Source of the DNA: Gemmatimonadota bacterium
Lineage (GTDB): Bacteria; Gemmatimonadota; Gemmatimonadetes; Longimicrobiales; Gaopeijiaceae
Assembly (NCBI GenBank): GCA_022571515.1
Contig: JACZXQ010000031.1
Location: 1 to 34,570 of the forward strand
Direction of reading: 5' to 3'
DNA length: 34,570 nucleotides
Shown here: positions 17,802 to 25,769 of the stretch, one piece after another
How positions within the stretch are numbered: position 1 is the stretch's first letter
Layout of the letters: each line of letters starts with the position of its first letter
Notes under the pieces: model-generated
What the model was told of the DNA's origin: nothing
What the model saw: only the letters and a program-made list of their open reading frames with translations
Database searches by the model: none
Program-made: the position numbers and the translations under genes

Positions 17802-18080
17802 ATGAAACTCTCGATCAAAGGATTGGCACTAGCGTCCGGCATCTTGTGGGGGGGTTGTATCCTGCTTGTCAGCGTGTGTAATCTCATCTGGCCATCGTAT
17901 GGCGTCGCATTTCTCGATCTGGCGAGGGCGATCTATCCTGGCTACGGAAGCACAGCCGGCTTCGGTGGAGTGATCGTCGGGACGCTATATGGCGTGGCGG
18001 ACGGGGCGGTGGCAGGCGCGATCTTCGCATGGCTGTACAACGCGGTTTCCGGGTCCGAGTCTCAAGGAGCTTCAGTCTAG
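17802..18080 (+). CDS. Small membrane protein, holin-like family
   Basis: A 92-residue protein with two strongly hydrophobic segments (about 6-30 and 50-84) separated by a short linker with NLIWPSYGVAFL and YPGYGSTAGFGGVIVGTLYGVADGAVAGAIFAWLYN. Similar small chromosomal proteins are often labelled bacteriophage holin, but nothing here is phage-like and real lysis activity is unproven. GAGGGAGG lies 7 bases before the ATG. The gene is divergent from dnaE2 across 187 bases that contain the repeat operator, so the two could share control. Its stop overlaps the convergent thioredoxin-like gene at a palindromic CTAG. Confidence 0.7.
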   Translation: MKLSIKGLALASGILWGGCILLVSVCNLIWPSYGVAFLDLARAIYPGYGSTAGFGGVIVGTLYGVADGAVAGAIFAWLYNAVSGSESQGASV

Positions 18081-18685
18081 AGCTGCTCGTTCAGGAGTCG
18101 GTTTACCGCCACCCTCAGGGCCGGCGGCGGCATGAACCCGAAGATGCGGTGACGGATGACCCCGTTCCGGTCGATGAGGAACGATGTCGGAATCGCCGAG
18201 ATGCCGCCGAACGCCAGGTTCACCTCGCGGGTCTGAAGCGCGACCGGATACTCGATGCCGCGCTCCCGGAGAAAGGCCTCGACGGCGGCTCGATTCCCAC
18301 GGTCCGTCGAGATCCCGAGAACGGTGAACCCCTGGTCCGCCTTGTCACGGTAGAGCTTTTGGAAGCCCGGCATCTCGAGGCGGCACGGGGTGCACCACGT
18401 GGCCCAGAAGTTCACGAGGACCACCTGGCCGTCGTAGTCGGCGAGGGAGACGGTCTCTCCGTCCAGGGTCTCCAGCGCCACGTTTGGCGCTCGACCCACC
18501 GGACCACCCACGCCGGCGAACGCAGAGAACTGTGGCCAGAGCCGGTGCGCCACGAAGACGAGCAGCGCGACGGTGACCAGGGTCTCGACCCGCTTCCACG
18601 AGATCCACTTGCGACGGGGTCCGCCGGCGTCGGCGGATCCCGATCGCTTGGGTCCGGGCCCCGGTTTCAGGTTCTTGGTCTGCAT
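18077..18685 (-). CDS. TlpA/ResA-like membrane-anchored thioredoxin
   Basis: A 202-residue protein with a basic N-terminus, one membrane helix (about 33-50) and a thioredoxin fold outside the cytoplasm. NFWATWCTPC places the redox pair at Cys98 and Cys101, and AIPTSFLID holds the cis-proline. This is the AhpC/TSA-Redoxin type used for reducing disulfides, for example in cytochrome c maturation or repair of exported proteins. It lies 50 bases downstream of the porin gene on the same strand, at the end of the oxidoreductase cluster, and may serve its maturation. Its last four bases overlap the convergent holin-like gene. Confidence 0.88.
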   Translation of the reverse strand: MQTKNLKPGPGPKRSGSADAGGPRRKWISWKRVETLVTVALLVFVAHRLWPQFSAFAGVGGPVGRAPNVALETLDGETVSLADYDGQVVLVNFWATWCTPCRLEMPGFQKLYRDKADQGFTVLGISTDRGNRAAVEAFLRERGIEYPVALQTREVNLAFGGISAIPTSFLIDRNGVIRHRIFGFMPPPALRVAVNRLLNEQL

Positions 18686-18735
18686 GCCCGCGTAATACAG
18701 AAGGCTCGGGGCACGTTCCTAGTCTGTCGGTTGGT

Positions 18736-19767
18736 TCAAAACGTGATGAAGAACGTGGTCTTCAAGTAGATATCCGAGTCGATCCCGTCCGTGTCGTAGG
18801 TAACGACCTTGATGTTTGGAACAAAGTGGACCTGATCGTTGACAGCGATATCGACGCCGGCGAGGAAGAAGTTTCCTTTTGATGTCGAATTCATCCGGAA
18901 ATAGCTGATGCCGCCTCCATCGGGGATGGGGCTGTTCATGCGGTCCCAGCGGGCCAGGAGGTTGATCTTCTCGCTTGCGTCCAACACGCCGAACACCGAA
19001 TAAACGTCCACATCCACGTCCGGCTCGCCTGGCGTCCGCCGACTCTGCCGCGCAGCGAGGAACCCGACGCGGCCCTGATCGCCGGTCGCGATGGCCGTGG
19101 CCGTGTAGGTCGACCGGTCTCGGCCCTCGGGTCGATCCTCGAAGTCGGCGTAGGCCTCGAAGATCAAGTTGCTGGTCGGGAAGAGTTGGAGCGCTCCCAT
19201 GACCTTCTTGCCCTTGTTCGTCTCGGTCTTGGTCGAAGAGCCGTTGCCGACCATCACATGGTATCTGACCTTTCGGGCCTCGTCGAAGCTTCCTTGAAAG
19301 GCCACCCCGAAGTCGCGGGACGAGCCCATCTTGAACAGATTCAGGGGCGTCTTCTCGACGGCCCGGTAACCCCACTGGGACTCGAGGAGATTCCACGTCG
19401 GACTGGAGGAGAGTCCGATCACAATGCGCTGGTTTCCTCTCCTCCACCGGACCCACAGATCCTTGAGGAACGGCTCCATCGTTCGGGAGGTCTCGAAGTC
19501 TCCGGCGGTCGCCGCCTCGAAGCGAACTCGCGAGTCCCATTCCGAGTCGAGGCGGGAGTCGAACGTAAGGTACATCCGTCGAGCCCAGAAGCCGTTGGCG
19601 CCTTCGATATCGGGATCATTGTGGGAGAGCACTGCATAATAATCGCCGAAGAATAGGCCGCTGATGGTCGTCTCCTGGGCGGAAACCGGACCCCCGGCAG
19701 CCATTAGCAGGACCAGGAATGCTCCCATCTTCGAAAACCACTTCAACCTCTCATCTATGCTCATCAT
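18736..19767 (-). CDS. Porin-like outer-membrane beta-barrel
   Basis: A 343-residue exported protein. A signal peptide (cleavage after PVSA, about 30) is followed by ISGLFFGDYYAVL, then repeated amphipathic strands and turns rich in D, G and N. The final residue is Phe (FFITF), the usual outer-membrane insertion signal. It fits phosphate-selective or general porin-like barrels seen next to respiratory oxidoreductases. Start is uncertain: paired ATGs at 19767 and 19764, or ATG 19728 directly before the hydrophobic stretch; none has a clear ribosome binding site. The gene lies 67 bases after the TorD-like gene on the same strand. It probably admits an electron acceptor or other small solute; cargo is unknown. 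Confidence 0.8.
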   Translation of the reverse strand: MMSIDERLKWFSKMGAFLVLLMAAGGPVSAQETTISGLFFGDYYAVLSHNDPDIEGANGFWARRMYLTFDSRLDSEWDSRVRFEAATAGDFETSRTMEPFLKDLWVRWRRGNQRIVIGLSSSPTWNLLESQWGYRAVEKTPLNLFKMGSSRDFGVAFQGSFDEARKVRYHVMVGNGSSTKTETNKGKKVMGALQLFPTSNLIFEAYADFEDRPEGRDRSTYTATAIATGDQGRVGFLAARQSRRTPGEPDVDVDVYSVFGVLDASEKINLLARWDRMNSPIPDGGGISYFRMNSTSKGNFFLAGVDIAVNDQVHFVPNIKVVTYDTDGIDSDIYLKTTFFITF

Positions 19768-19834
19768 CGTCTTGATTCAAGGACGTTTGGTCGTTTATCA
19801 TCCTGCGGGGAACAGAGGCGGGATGGGTACAAAC

Positions 19835-20476
19835 TTACCCTTGATTCAACAGGGCGTCCTCCAGCACACAGAATTCGGTCATGACGCTCCCGAGCACCCG
19901 GTAGAACGCATGGGAGTTTGCCCGGACCAGGCCGCTCGCAAGGTTCGGAAGCCACAGGCCCAGGTGCTCGATCCAGAAGCGCTCCTGCCGTCTCCGCCAC
20001 ACTTCATCTGCCGTGACCGACTCCTGGAAGGCGAGAAAGTACATGAACTCGAGTTCGTGGGTCACATGGTCCGGGGCATCGTGGGGACCTTCCCTCGGCG
20101 CGAGTTTCGCCTCGGCGTAGGCGTGGGCTGCGTACTGGCTGGCCGGACCCATCAGCTGCCGCTGGGGGTCGAGGTAGAACGAAGCCCATGGAGCCACTTC
20201 GATCCCGAACGGCCCGATGAAGAGCTTCGCGTGAACCGGGGCGACGGTATCGGGGTCGTCAGCGACGGCGGCGGCAAGGTCTGTGAGGTGGGCGCCCAGT
20301 TCAGCCAGGTCTTGCGCGAAGGACTCGAACACACCGTCGAGCGCCGCCGCGAGATCGGGCTGCCACTCCAACGGTGGCTCGAGCGCCCTGGCTAGAGCGT
20401 GATAGGCGTTGGCTCGTCTAGCGCAATCCACAGAGGCCGCCATGGCCGACGGTGGTTCCACCAAATCGCCACTCAT
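19835..20476 (-). CDS. TorD/DmsD-like molybdoenzyme chaperone
   Basis: A 213-residue, mostly helical cytosolic protein. VHAKLFIGPFGIEVAPWASFYLD (about 83-105) matches the central TorD motif that contacts the Tat leader of molybdoenzymes, and DHVTHELEFMYFLAFQE matches the second conserved helix. Such chaperones hold the catalytic subunit while molybdopterin is inserted. Its ATG overlaps the ferredoxin-subunit stop by one base (TGATG), so it is translated with that gene. Its natural client would be the neighbouring molybdopterin subunit, which is truncated here, so the chaperone may have lost its partner. Confidence 0.82.
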   Translation of the reverse strand: MSGDLVEPPSAMAASVDCARRANAYHALARALEPPLEWQPDLAAALDGVFESFAQDLAELGAHLTDLAAAVADDPDTVAPVHAKLFIGPFGIEVAPWASFYLDPQRQLMGPASQYAAHAYAEAKLAPREGPHDAPDHVTHELEFMYFLAFQESVTADEVWRRRQERFWIEHLGLWLPNLASGLVRANSHAFYRVLGSVMTEFCVLEDALLNQG

Positions 20477-21171
20477 CAATAATCGCGGATGTAAAAGACT
20501 CGGGGCCCCGTTCCTTGCTCCTCTTGCAACACCCGCGGGGCGTGTTCCGCAAGAGCCCGGCTGACCGGGCTCTCGGGGTCGTTGAGGTCCCCGAAGATCC
20601 GAGCCCCCGTAGGGCACGATTCCACGCACCATGGGAGCTCCCCCTGAGCTAGCCGATGGTCGCAGAAGGTGCATTTCTCCACGACTCCCCTGGGCCGGAC
20701 GCCGGGATACGTCTCCGCGCGCGCGGGGTTGTAATAGGGCAGGGGCACGCCCAACAACTCGCTCAACTCTCGGCCCGTGGCCGTGCCTCCTGGAATAGCC
20801 GCCTCATCGTCCTCTTGAAAACGAGCATGAGGTCGGTCTTCGTTGAAATAGATGACACCGTATGGGCAAGCGGCCTGACAGGCTCGGCAGCCGATGCACT
20901 TGTCCGCATCGTGGAGCGTAAGCCCCTCCTCGGACTTGTACATGGCCGTTGTCGGACAGTTCTGTACGCAGGGCGCGTCTTCGCAATGGTTGCACAGAGT
21001 AGGGATATAGCGATAGCGGACGTCAGGAAACCTGCCGACCGTCTCGATCATGTGATTGGACCAGGAGAACCCGTCCGGGACGTTGTTCTCGCTCTTGCAA
21101 GCGATATCACAGGCGGCGCACCCCACACAGCTGTGGAGGTCGATCACCATGCCGTATCGTTTACTGGCCAT
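20476..21171 (-). CDS. Four-[4Fe-4S] ferredoxin subunit (DmsB/PsrB/NrfC type)
   Basis: A 231-residue electron-transfer subunit with four cysteine clusters: CVGCAACDIAC (15-25), CNHCEDAPCVQNC (about 60-72), CIGCRACQAAC (about 92-102), and CTFCDHRL...CVESC (about 167-185). This is the standard layout of the subunit that carries electrons between NrfD/DmsC-like membrane proteins and a molybdopterin catalytic subunit. A strong AAGGAGGAG ribosome binding site precedes ATG 21171. The gene follows the molybdopterin gene by 27 bases and overlaps the TorD-like gene. It appears intact although both its partner genes are broken. Confidence 0.94.
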   Translation of the reverse strand: MASKRYGMVIDLHSCVGCAACDIACKSENNVPDGFSWSNHMIETVGRFPDVRYRYIPTLCNHCEDAPCVQNCPTTAMYKSEEGLTLHDADKCIGCRACQAACPYGVIYFNEDRPHARFQEDDEAAIPGGTATGRELSELLGVPLPYYNPARAETYPGVRPRGVVEKCTFCDHRLAQGELPWCVESCPTGARIFGDLNDPESPVSRALAEHAPRVLQEEQGTGPRVFYIRDY

Positions 21172-21198
21172 GTCTCGCTCCTCCTTGGCGCCTCGTGC

Positions 21199-22497
21199 TC
21201 ATGAGCGAACCACCTTGACCCGAGCCACGCCGCCGTGCCGGGCGGTCGAACCGCTCAACCGTTCGTATTCGGCAGGGAGAATGGCATTGTTGTTTCCACC
21301 TCGCGGGATTCGTCGTGCGAAGTCTGCAGCGGCGATCCGGCCGTAGGCCCAATGGCCCTGGCCGTAGCACTTGGCCACCGTCCCAGGGCGGACGCCCTCC
21401 CACAACTTGAGACGCACGGTGATCTCTCCGGTGGACGAAGTGACGAGCACCATCTCCCTATCCCTCAGGCTGAGGCTCGCCGCATCCACGGGGTTCATCT
21501 TCAGCACGTCGTCCCAGTTTTCGTCTCCCGGATCAGCGTCCTTGTGTGCCTGGTACCACGAGCAGTTGGCCGAGCGGCCCTCGCGATTCAGCCGGCTGCG
21601 GTGCTCGAAGAAAATCAGCGGATACTCTTCCTCGTCGCCCCACCGGAGCGCCGGCTCGAAATGCGGGACGAAAGCGACCTCGCCCGTGGCCAGGTAGTTG
21701 CATGCGGCAAGGACATCGTCGATCGAGACCCGGTGTTTCTCGGCGTGGCCTGCCAGGGCCTTCTTGAGCGTCTCGCTGTAGAACTCGAACTTGCCGGTCT
21801 CGGTCCCGAAGCGCCCCCACTTCTGCCGGTATTGGAAGCGGTGGGAGTTCCAAACACCCTTGTCCACGAAGTCGTCCCATCCCTCGAGAGCGTCCCCGTA
21901 CCTGCCGTAGTTCGGGTGTGTGGCGTCCCAACACGGCCGGGTGAACATCTTCAGAGCCGTGAGGGTGAACTCCCCGCTGTTGGTGGGGTGAGCTCCCGTC
22001 TCCGGGTCGGCGAAGGCCTCGTGGAAGTAGCGAAGCATGTCGTCGAAGCCCTGTTCAGCGAGTTTTTCTGCCAGGAGCCACGGAACCTCGGTCTCATCTT
22101 GCCGCACGTCCCAGAGCGGCTCGATCATCGGCTGCGTCAGGCTGGAATAGCCGTGCAGGTTCTGCTTCGATTTGAGGAAGCTCCACTTCTCGAACAGCTG
22201 GTGGGCCGCCGGCAGCACCACGTCGGCGAAGTGGGTCATCTCCGACGCATGGGTCGTGACGTGCGCGAAGAAGGGCAGCTTGGTCAGTGCCCGCTCCCAG
22301 CGATCCGTTCCCGAGCAGGAAAAGGCGAAGTTCGCCCAATAGGCGATCGCCACCTTGATGTCGTAGGGATCCTCGTCGAGGATCGCGTCCGCGGCGTTGT
22401 TGGTCACAACCCCGCCCCCACTCGTTCCACCGTTGAGCGCAGGGAACTCGAGTGTGCCGCGCTGGTCCATCTTGGGCTGCTTGGTGAGCCGCCACAC
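21199..22497 (-). pseudogene. Molybdopterin oxidoreductase, C-terminal half only
   Basis: About 430 residues of a DMSO-reductase-family catalytic subunit are readable, from VWRLTKQPKMDQRG through the late Mo-pterin-contacting region (HVTTHASEMTHFADVVLPAAHQ) to the MolyDop-binding beta barrel (MNPVDAASLSLRDREMVLV). The N-terminal half is absent: no [4Fe-4S] motif and no first Mo-bisPGD contacts. The open frame continues upstream of 22497 only as an out-of-frame reading of the NrfD gene. PsrA/PhsA-type subunits are roughly twice this length, so about 450-500 residues have been lost. It cannot bind its cofactor normally. The cause is a deletion that also removed the end of nrfD, or a faulty assembly. 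Confidence 0.75.
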
Positions 22498-22498
22498 A

Positions 22499-23026
22499 CC
22501 CGAACAAGAGACTGAGCCACCACAGGAAGAAGGTGCCCAACTGGAGCATGAGGGTGGCAACGAGCACATTTCGAACCGGCTCGATGTCCTCGAGGAACGT
22601 CGCGACGTGCTCATTGTCGTCGAGGCGACCGGCGACGTTCATCCGGATCAAGTGGATCAGCATCACGGCCGCGATCCCGGTGGCGGCGAACGCCAGGAGC
22701 GAGGCCACGACCGTCGGTCCCGTGTTCCAGAGGGGTCGGGCGGTGATGACTGCGAGAAGCAGGCCGTGATAGGCGCCGACGATGATGGCAATCGGAGTGA
22801 GCGCGAGGCCCAGTATCCGCCTCCCCCGGTCCGCCTCCGTAGTCCGCCACTTCCAAGCGTACCACGTCGCGCCCGCGATGAAGATCGTCTGGAACACGCC
22901 ACCCCACCACAACGGAGACGTGGGCGCGAAGTTCGTGAACGTTTGGAAGATGAGGAACAGATCGGCCGCCACTTTCCAATCCCAGAAAGGGCCGGCCTGC
23001 ACGTGGTAGACAATCACAGGATCCAT
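22499..23026 (-). pseudogene. NrfD-like membrane subunit, internally deleted and truncated
   Basis: About 176 residues match the quinone-interacting NrfD family. The N-terminus MDPVIVYHVQAGPFWDWKVAADLFL is normal. It then passes straight into FQTFTNFAPTSPLWWGG, which normally follows only after two transmembrane helices, so about 50-60 residues appear to be missing in frame. Helices such as LGLALTPIAIIVGAYHGLLLAVITARPLWNT follow. The coding match stops at WWLSLLFG (22499), where the downstream gene's text begins in another frame; the family has several more helices. The resulting protein would end in about 130 non-native residues. In the ordinary form it would hand electrons from quinol to the ferredoxin subunit. 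Confidence 0.7.
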
Positions 23027-23316
23027 GAGGCCTCTCTCAGTTGCCGAGGGCAGAGAGGATGGGGTCCTATGCTACCTGCAGAAAACCGCCGGATTGCCGT
23101 TAGGCGGGCTCACGTCAATCCTCAAACTGAAGGAATTGTAATGAGGTAGAAGGCGCGCCGGTGTCGGGGGAAACGTTGGACGCATGTCGGGGAAACTCCC
23201 ATATTTCTATCTCCGGATCCGCCGGCCGCTCTGCCGTGCTTCATTTCTCGGTTCCGCACACCTTGAGCGGTTCCGGGTATGCACCGCGAGCCGGTTATTC
23301 CCAAGGCTGGAGAAGC

Positions 23317-25629
23317 ATGTCGGAAGGTGCCAGAGATCTCGATACGGTCGTCGCGGCGAGTTCTGCGGATAAGACGGACGCCGCTCCCGACGTCGTCGAG
23401 CGATCACTCCCGGAGTTGCCGCGGTCCCCGGTGGACCTCACGCCGTTACCGGTCCCCGGCCCGGACGGCGAGTTCGACCTCGATGCGCCCGAGCTGCTGC
23501 TCAACCGCGAGCTGACCTGGCTGAACTTCAACTTCCGCGTGCTGCACGAAGCGGTGGATCCTCGGACGCCACTCCTGGAGCGCGTGAAGTTCCTCTCGAT
23601 CGTGTGCTCGAACCTCGACGAGTTCTTCATGAAGCGCATCGGGGGACTCAAGCAGCAGGTCGGGGCGAGGGTGCAGGAGCTCACCGTGGACGGCCGGACC
23701 CCGCGGGAGCAGATCGAGGAATCGTACGCGATCGTGCGGGAGTTGGATGGCCGAGCGCGTGAGACCTTCGTCGAGCTGCAGAGGTCCTTGGCCGCCGAAG
23801 GGATCGTCCTGACCACGTTCGAACAGGTGTCGCGGGAGGCACAGCAGCAGCTTCGCGAGCATTATATCGACAACATCTACCCGCTTGTTACGCCCCAGTC
23901 CACCGACCCGGCGCATCCTTTCCCGTTCGTATCCAACCTCTCGCTCAACCTGCTGGTGACGCTCAGGCACCCGGGCGAGCCCACGCTGGTTCTTGCGCGG
24001 GTCAAGGTGCCGATGGGCGCCGGAATCCCACGGCTGCTCCAGATTCCGGGCGAGAACACGTTCGTGACGCTGGAGAGCGTCATGGCCAACACGCTCGATC
24101 GGCTTTTCCCGGGCATGGAGGTCGTGAACTGCGAGCTCTTCCGCGTGACGCGGAACGCCAACACCGAGCGCGACGAGGAGGATGCCGACGATCTCATGGC
24201 GATGATCGAATCGGAGCTTCGCGACCGGCGCTTCGCCCCGATCGTGAGGCTGCAGGTCGGCAAGGGGATGTCGCAGTACCACCGCGCCATGCTCGCCGCC
24301 GAACTGGGGTTGGACGAGGAGGAGGATGTCTTCGACGTCGACGGCTTCCTGGGCATGGCCGACCTGATGGAGCTCTACCGGGTGGAGGCGCCGCACCTCA
24401 AAGACCCGCCGCACCATCCGCCCGACCATCCGCTGCTCACCACGGACCGGTCGATTTTCCACGTGATGCGCTCGGCCGGCTCTCTGCTGCTGCATCATCC
24501 GTATCAGTCCTACGTGTCGTCCGTCGAGCAGTTCCTCAAGGAAGCCAGCGTCGATCCCAAGGTGCGGGCGATCAAGATGACGCTCTACCGAACGTCCGAG
24601 GACTCGATGGTGGTCGGGCACCTGATGGAAGCGGCGCGGAACGGCAAACAGGTCGCCGTGGTGCTCGAGCTGAAGGCGCGTTTCGACGAGGAGGCCAACA
24701 TGCGCTGGGCCAACCGGCTGGGGAGCGCCGGCATCCATGTCACCTACGGAGTCGTCGGGCTGAAGACGCACTGCAAGGTGATCCTCGTGGTCCGGCAGGA
24801 TTACGACGGGCTTCGGCGCTACTCACACATCGGTACCGGCAACTACCACGCCGGCACCGCTCGTGGCTATTCGGACCTCGGCCTGCTGACCTGTGATGAA
24901 GGCATCGGCAGCGACTTGACGGAGCTCTTCAACTACCTGACCACCGGCTACAAGCCCAAGCGGAATTACCAGAAGCTCATAGTATCGCCGAAGGGCATGA
25001 AGCGGACGATCATAAAGAAGATCGAGCGTGAGGTGGAGCTGCATCGCGAAGGCGCGGGTGGCCTGATCCGACTCAAGCTCAACGGGCTCGAAGACGCCGA
25101 GGTCACGCGCGCCCTCTACGCCGCGGCGAGGGAGGGCGTGAAGATCGACCTGATCGTCCGGGACACGTGCCGGCTGCGGCCGGGCATTCCCGGACTGTCC
25201 GAAAATGTCACCGTGTGCAGTGTGGTGGGGCGATTCCTGGAGCACTCGCGGATCTACTATTTTCGGAATGGCGGGGAGGACGAATACTTCTTCGGTTCCG
25301 CGGACTGCATGACCCGGAATCTCGAGAGCCGTGTCGAGGCACTGGTCCCCGTCGAAGCCGCCGAGCTCAAGGACGAGCTCCGCCGGGTCTTCGATGCGCT
25401 GCTCGCCGATCGGCGGGGGGGATGGGACATGCGTGCCGACGGCAGCTACGTGCTGCGATCGTCCGTCGACGAGGAGGTCGCCAGCTCGCAGGACGCGATG
25501 ATCGAGTGGGGGGAAGCGCTCTACAAGGAGGCGACCCGTCTCAAGCGAAGACGGGCCAAGGGCCTCGTGGAGGACGATCTCGCGTCCGGCGGGGTTGGTC
25601 CGGGGGGCCCGCCGACCCGGGCTGGGTAG
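23317..25629 (+). CDS. ppk1: Polyphosphate kinase 1
   Basis: This 770-residue enzyme makes inorganic polyphosphate from ATP and can run in reverse. The N-terminal domain begins at ELLLNRELTWLNFNFRVLHEA. The phosphorylated histidine is His504 in YSHIGTGNYH, and the second essential histidine is His643 in RFLEHSRIYYF. SADCMTRNLESRVEAL completes the C-terminal phospholipase-D-like domain. Compared with typical PPK1 (about 690-720 residues) it has an acidic, low-complexity N-terminal extension of about 55 residues. ATG 23317 is chosen for its GGAGAAG ribosome binding site; the frame is open 52 codons further without similarity. It stands alone, with 290 bases upstream in which I see no gene. Confidence 0.96.
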   Translation: MSEGARDLDTVVAASSADKTDAAPDVVERSLPELPRSPVDLTPLPVPGPDGEFDLDAPELLLNRELTWLNFNFRVLHEAVDPRTPLLERVKFLSIVCSNLDEFFMKRIGGLKQQVGARVQELTVDGRTPREQIEESYAIVRELDGRARETFVELQRSLAAEGIVLTTFEQVSREAQQQLREHYIDNIYPLVTPQSTDPAHPFPFVSNLSLNLLVTLRHPGEPTLVLARVKVPMGAGIPRLLQIPGENTFVTLESVMANTLDRLFPGMEVVNCELFRVTRNANTERDEEDADDLMAMIESELRDRRFAPIVRLQVGKGMSQYHRAMLAAELGLDEEEDVFDVDGFLGMADLMELYRVEAPHLKDPPHHPPDHPLLTTDRSIFHVMRSAGSLLLHHPYQSYVSSVEQFLKEASVDPKVRAIKMTLYRTSEDSMVVGHLMEAARNGKQVAVVLELKARFDEEANMRWANRLGSAGIHVTYGVVGLKTHCKVILVVRQDYDGLRRYSHIGTGNYHAGTARGYSDLGLLTCDEGIGSDLTELFNYLTTGYKPKRNYQKLIVSPKGMKRTIIKKIEREVELHREGAGGLIRLKLNGLEDAEVTRALYAAAREGVKIDLIVRDTCRLRPGIPGLSENVTVCSVVGRFLEHSRIYYFRNGGEDEYFFGSADCMTRNLESRVEALVPVEAAELKDELRRVFDALLADRRGGWDMRADGSYVLRSSVDEEVASSQDAMIEWGEALYKEATRLKRRRAKGLVEDDLASGGVGPGGPPTRAG

Positions 25630-25769
25630 GCCCTGCCACCGAACGACTCTCCTCATGCGCGCCCGCGCCCCACGTCCTACCTTGCTCCCCTCATGACCTG
25701 CCTGGGGATGCCCCCGTCGATCTTTCACACGGAGATGTCGGCGATCCCTGACTTCGGAGGAGGTAGACG

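Noticed and set aside
17802-18080. Prophage remnant indicated by the holin-like gene
   Set aside because: No endolysin, capsid, tail or phage repressor gene is nearby; this small family is common on chromosomes.
19771-19849. CTTGATTCAAG (19771-19781) and CTTGATTCAA (19840-19849) as a possible FNR-type regulatory pair near the porin gene
   Set aside because: They do not match TTGAT-N4-ATCAA, and the second copy lies in the coding end of the TorD-like gene; two short matches are weak evidence.
23446-24771. Long open frame on the minus strand opposite ppk1 (441 codons)
   Set aside because: It is the antisense shadow of a strongly conserved polyphosphate kinase in high-GC DNA; its translation has no recognisable domain.
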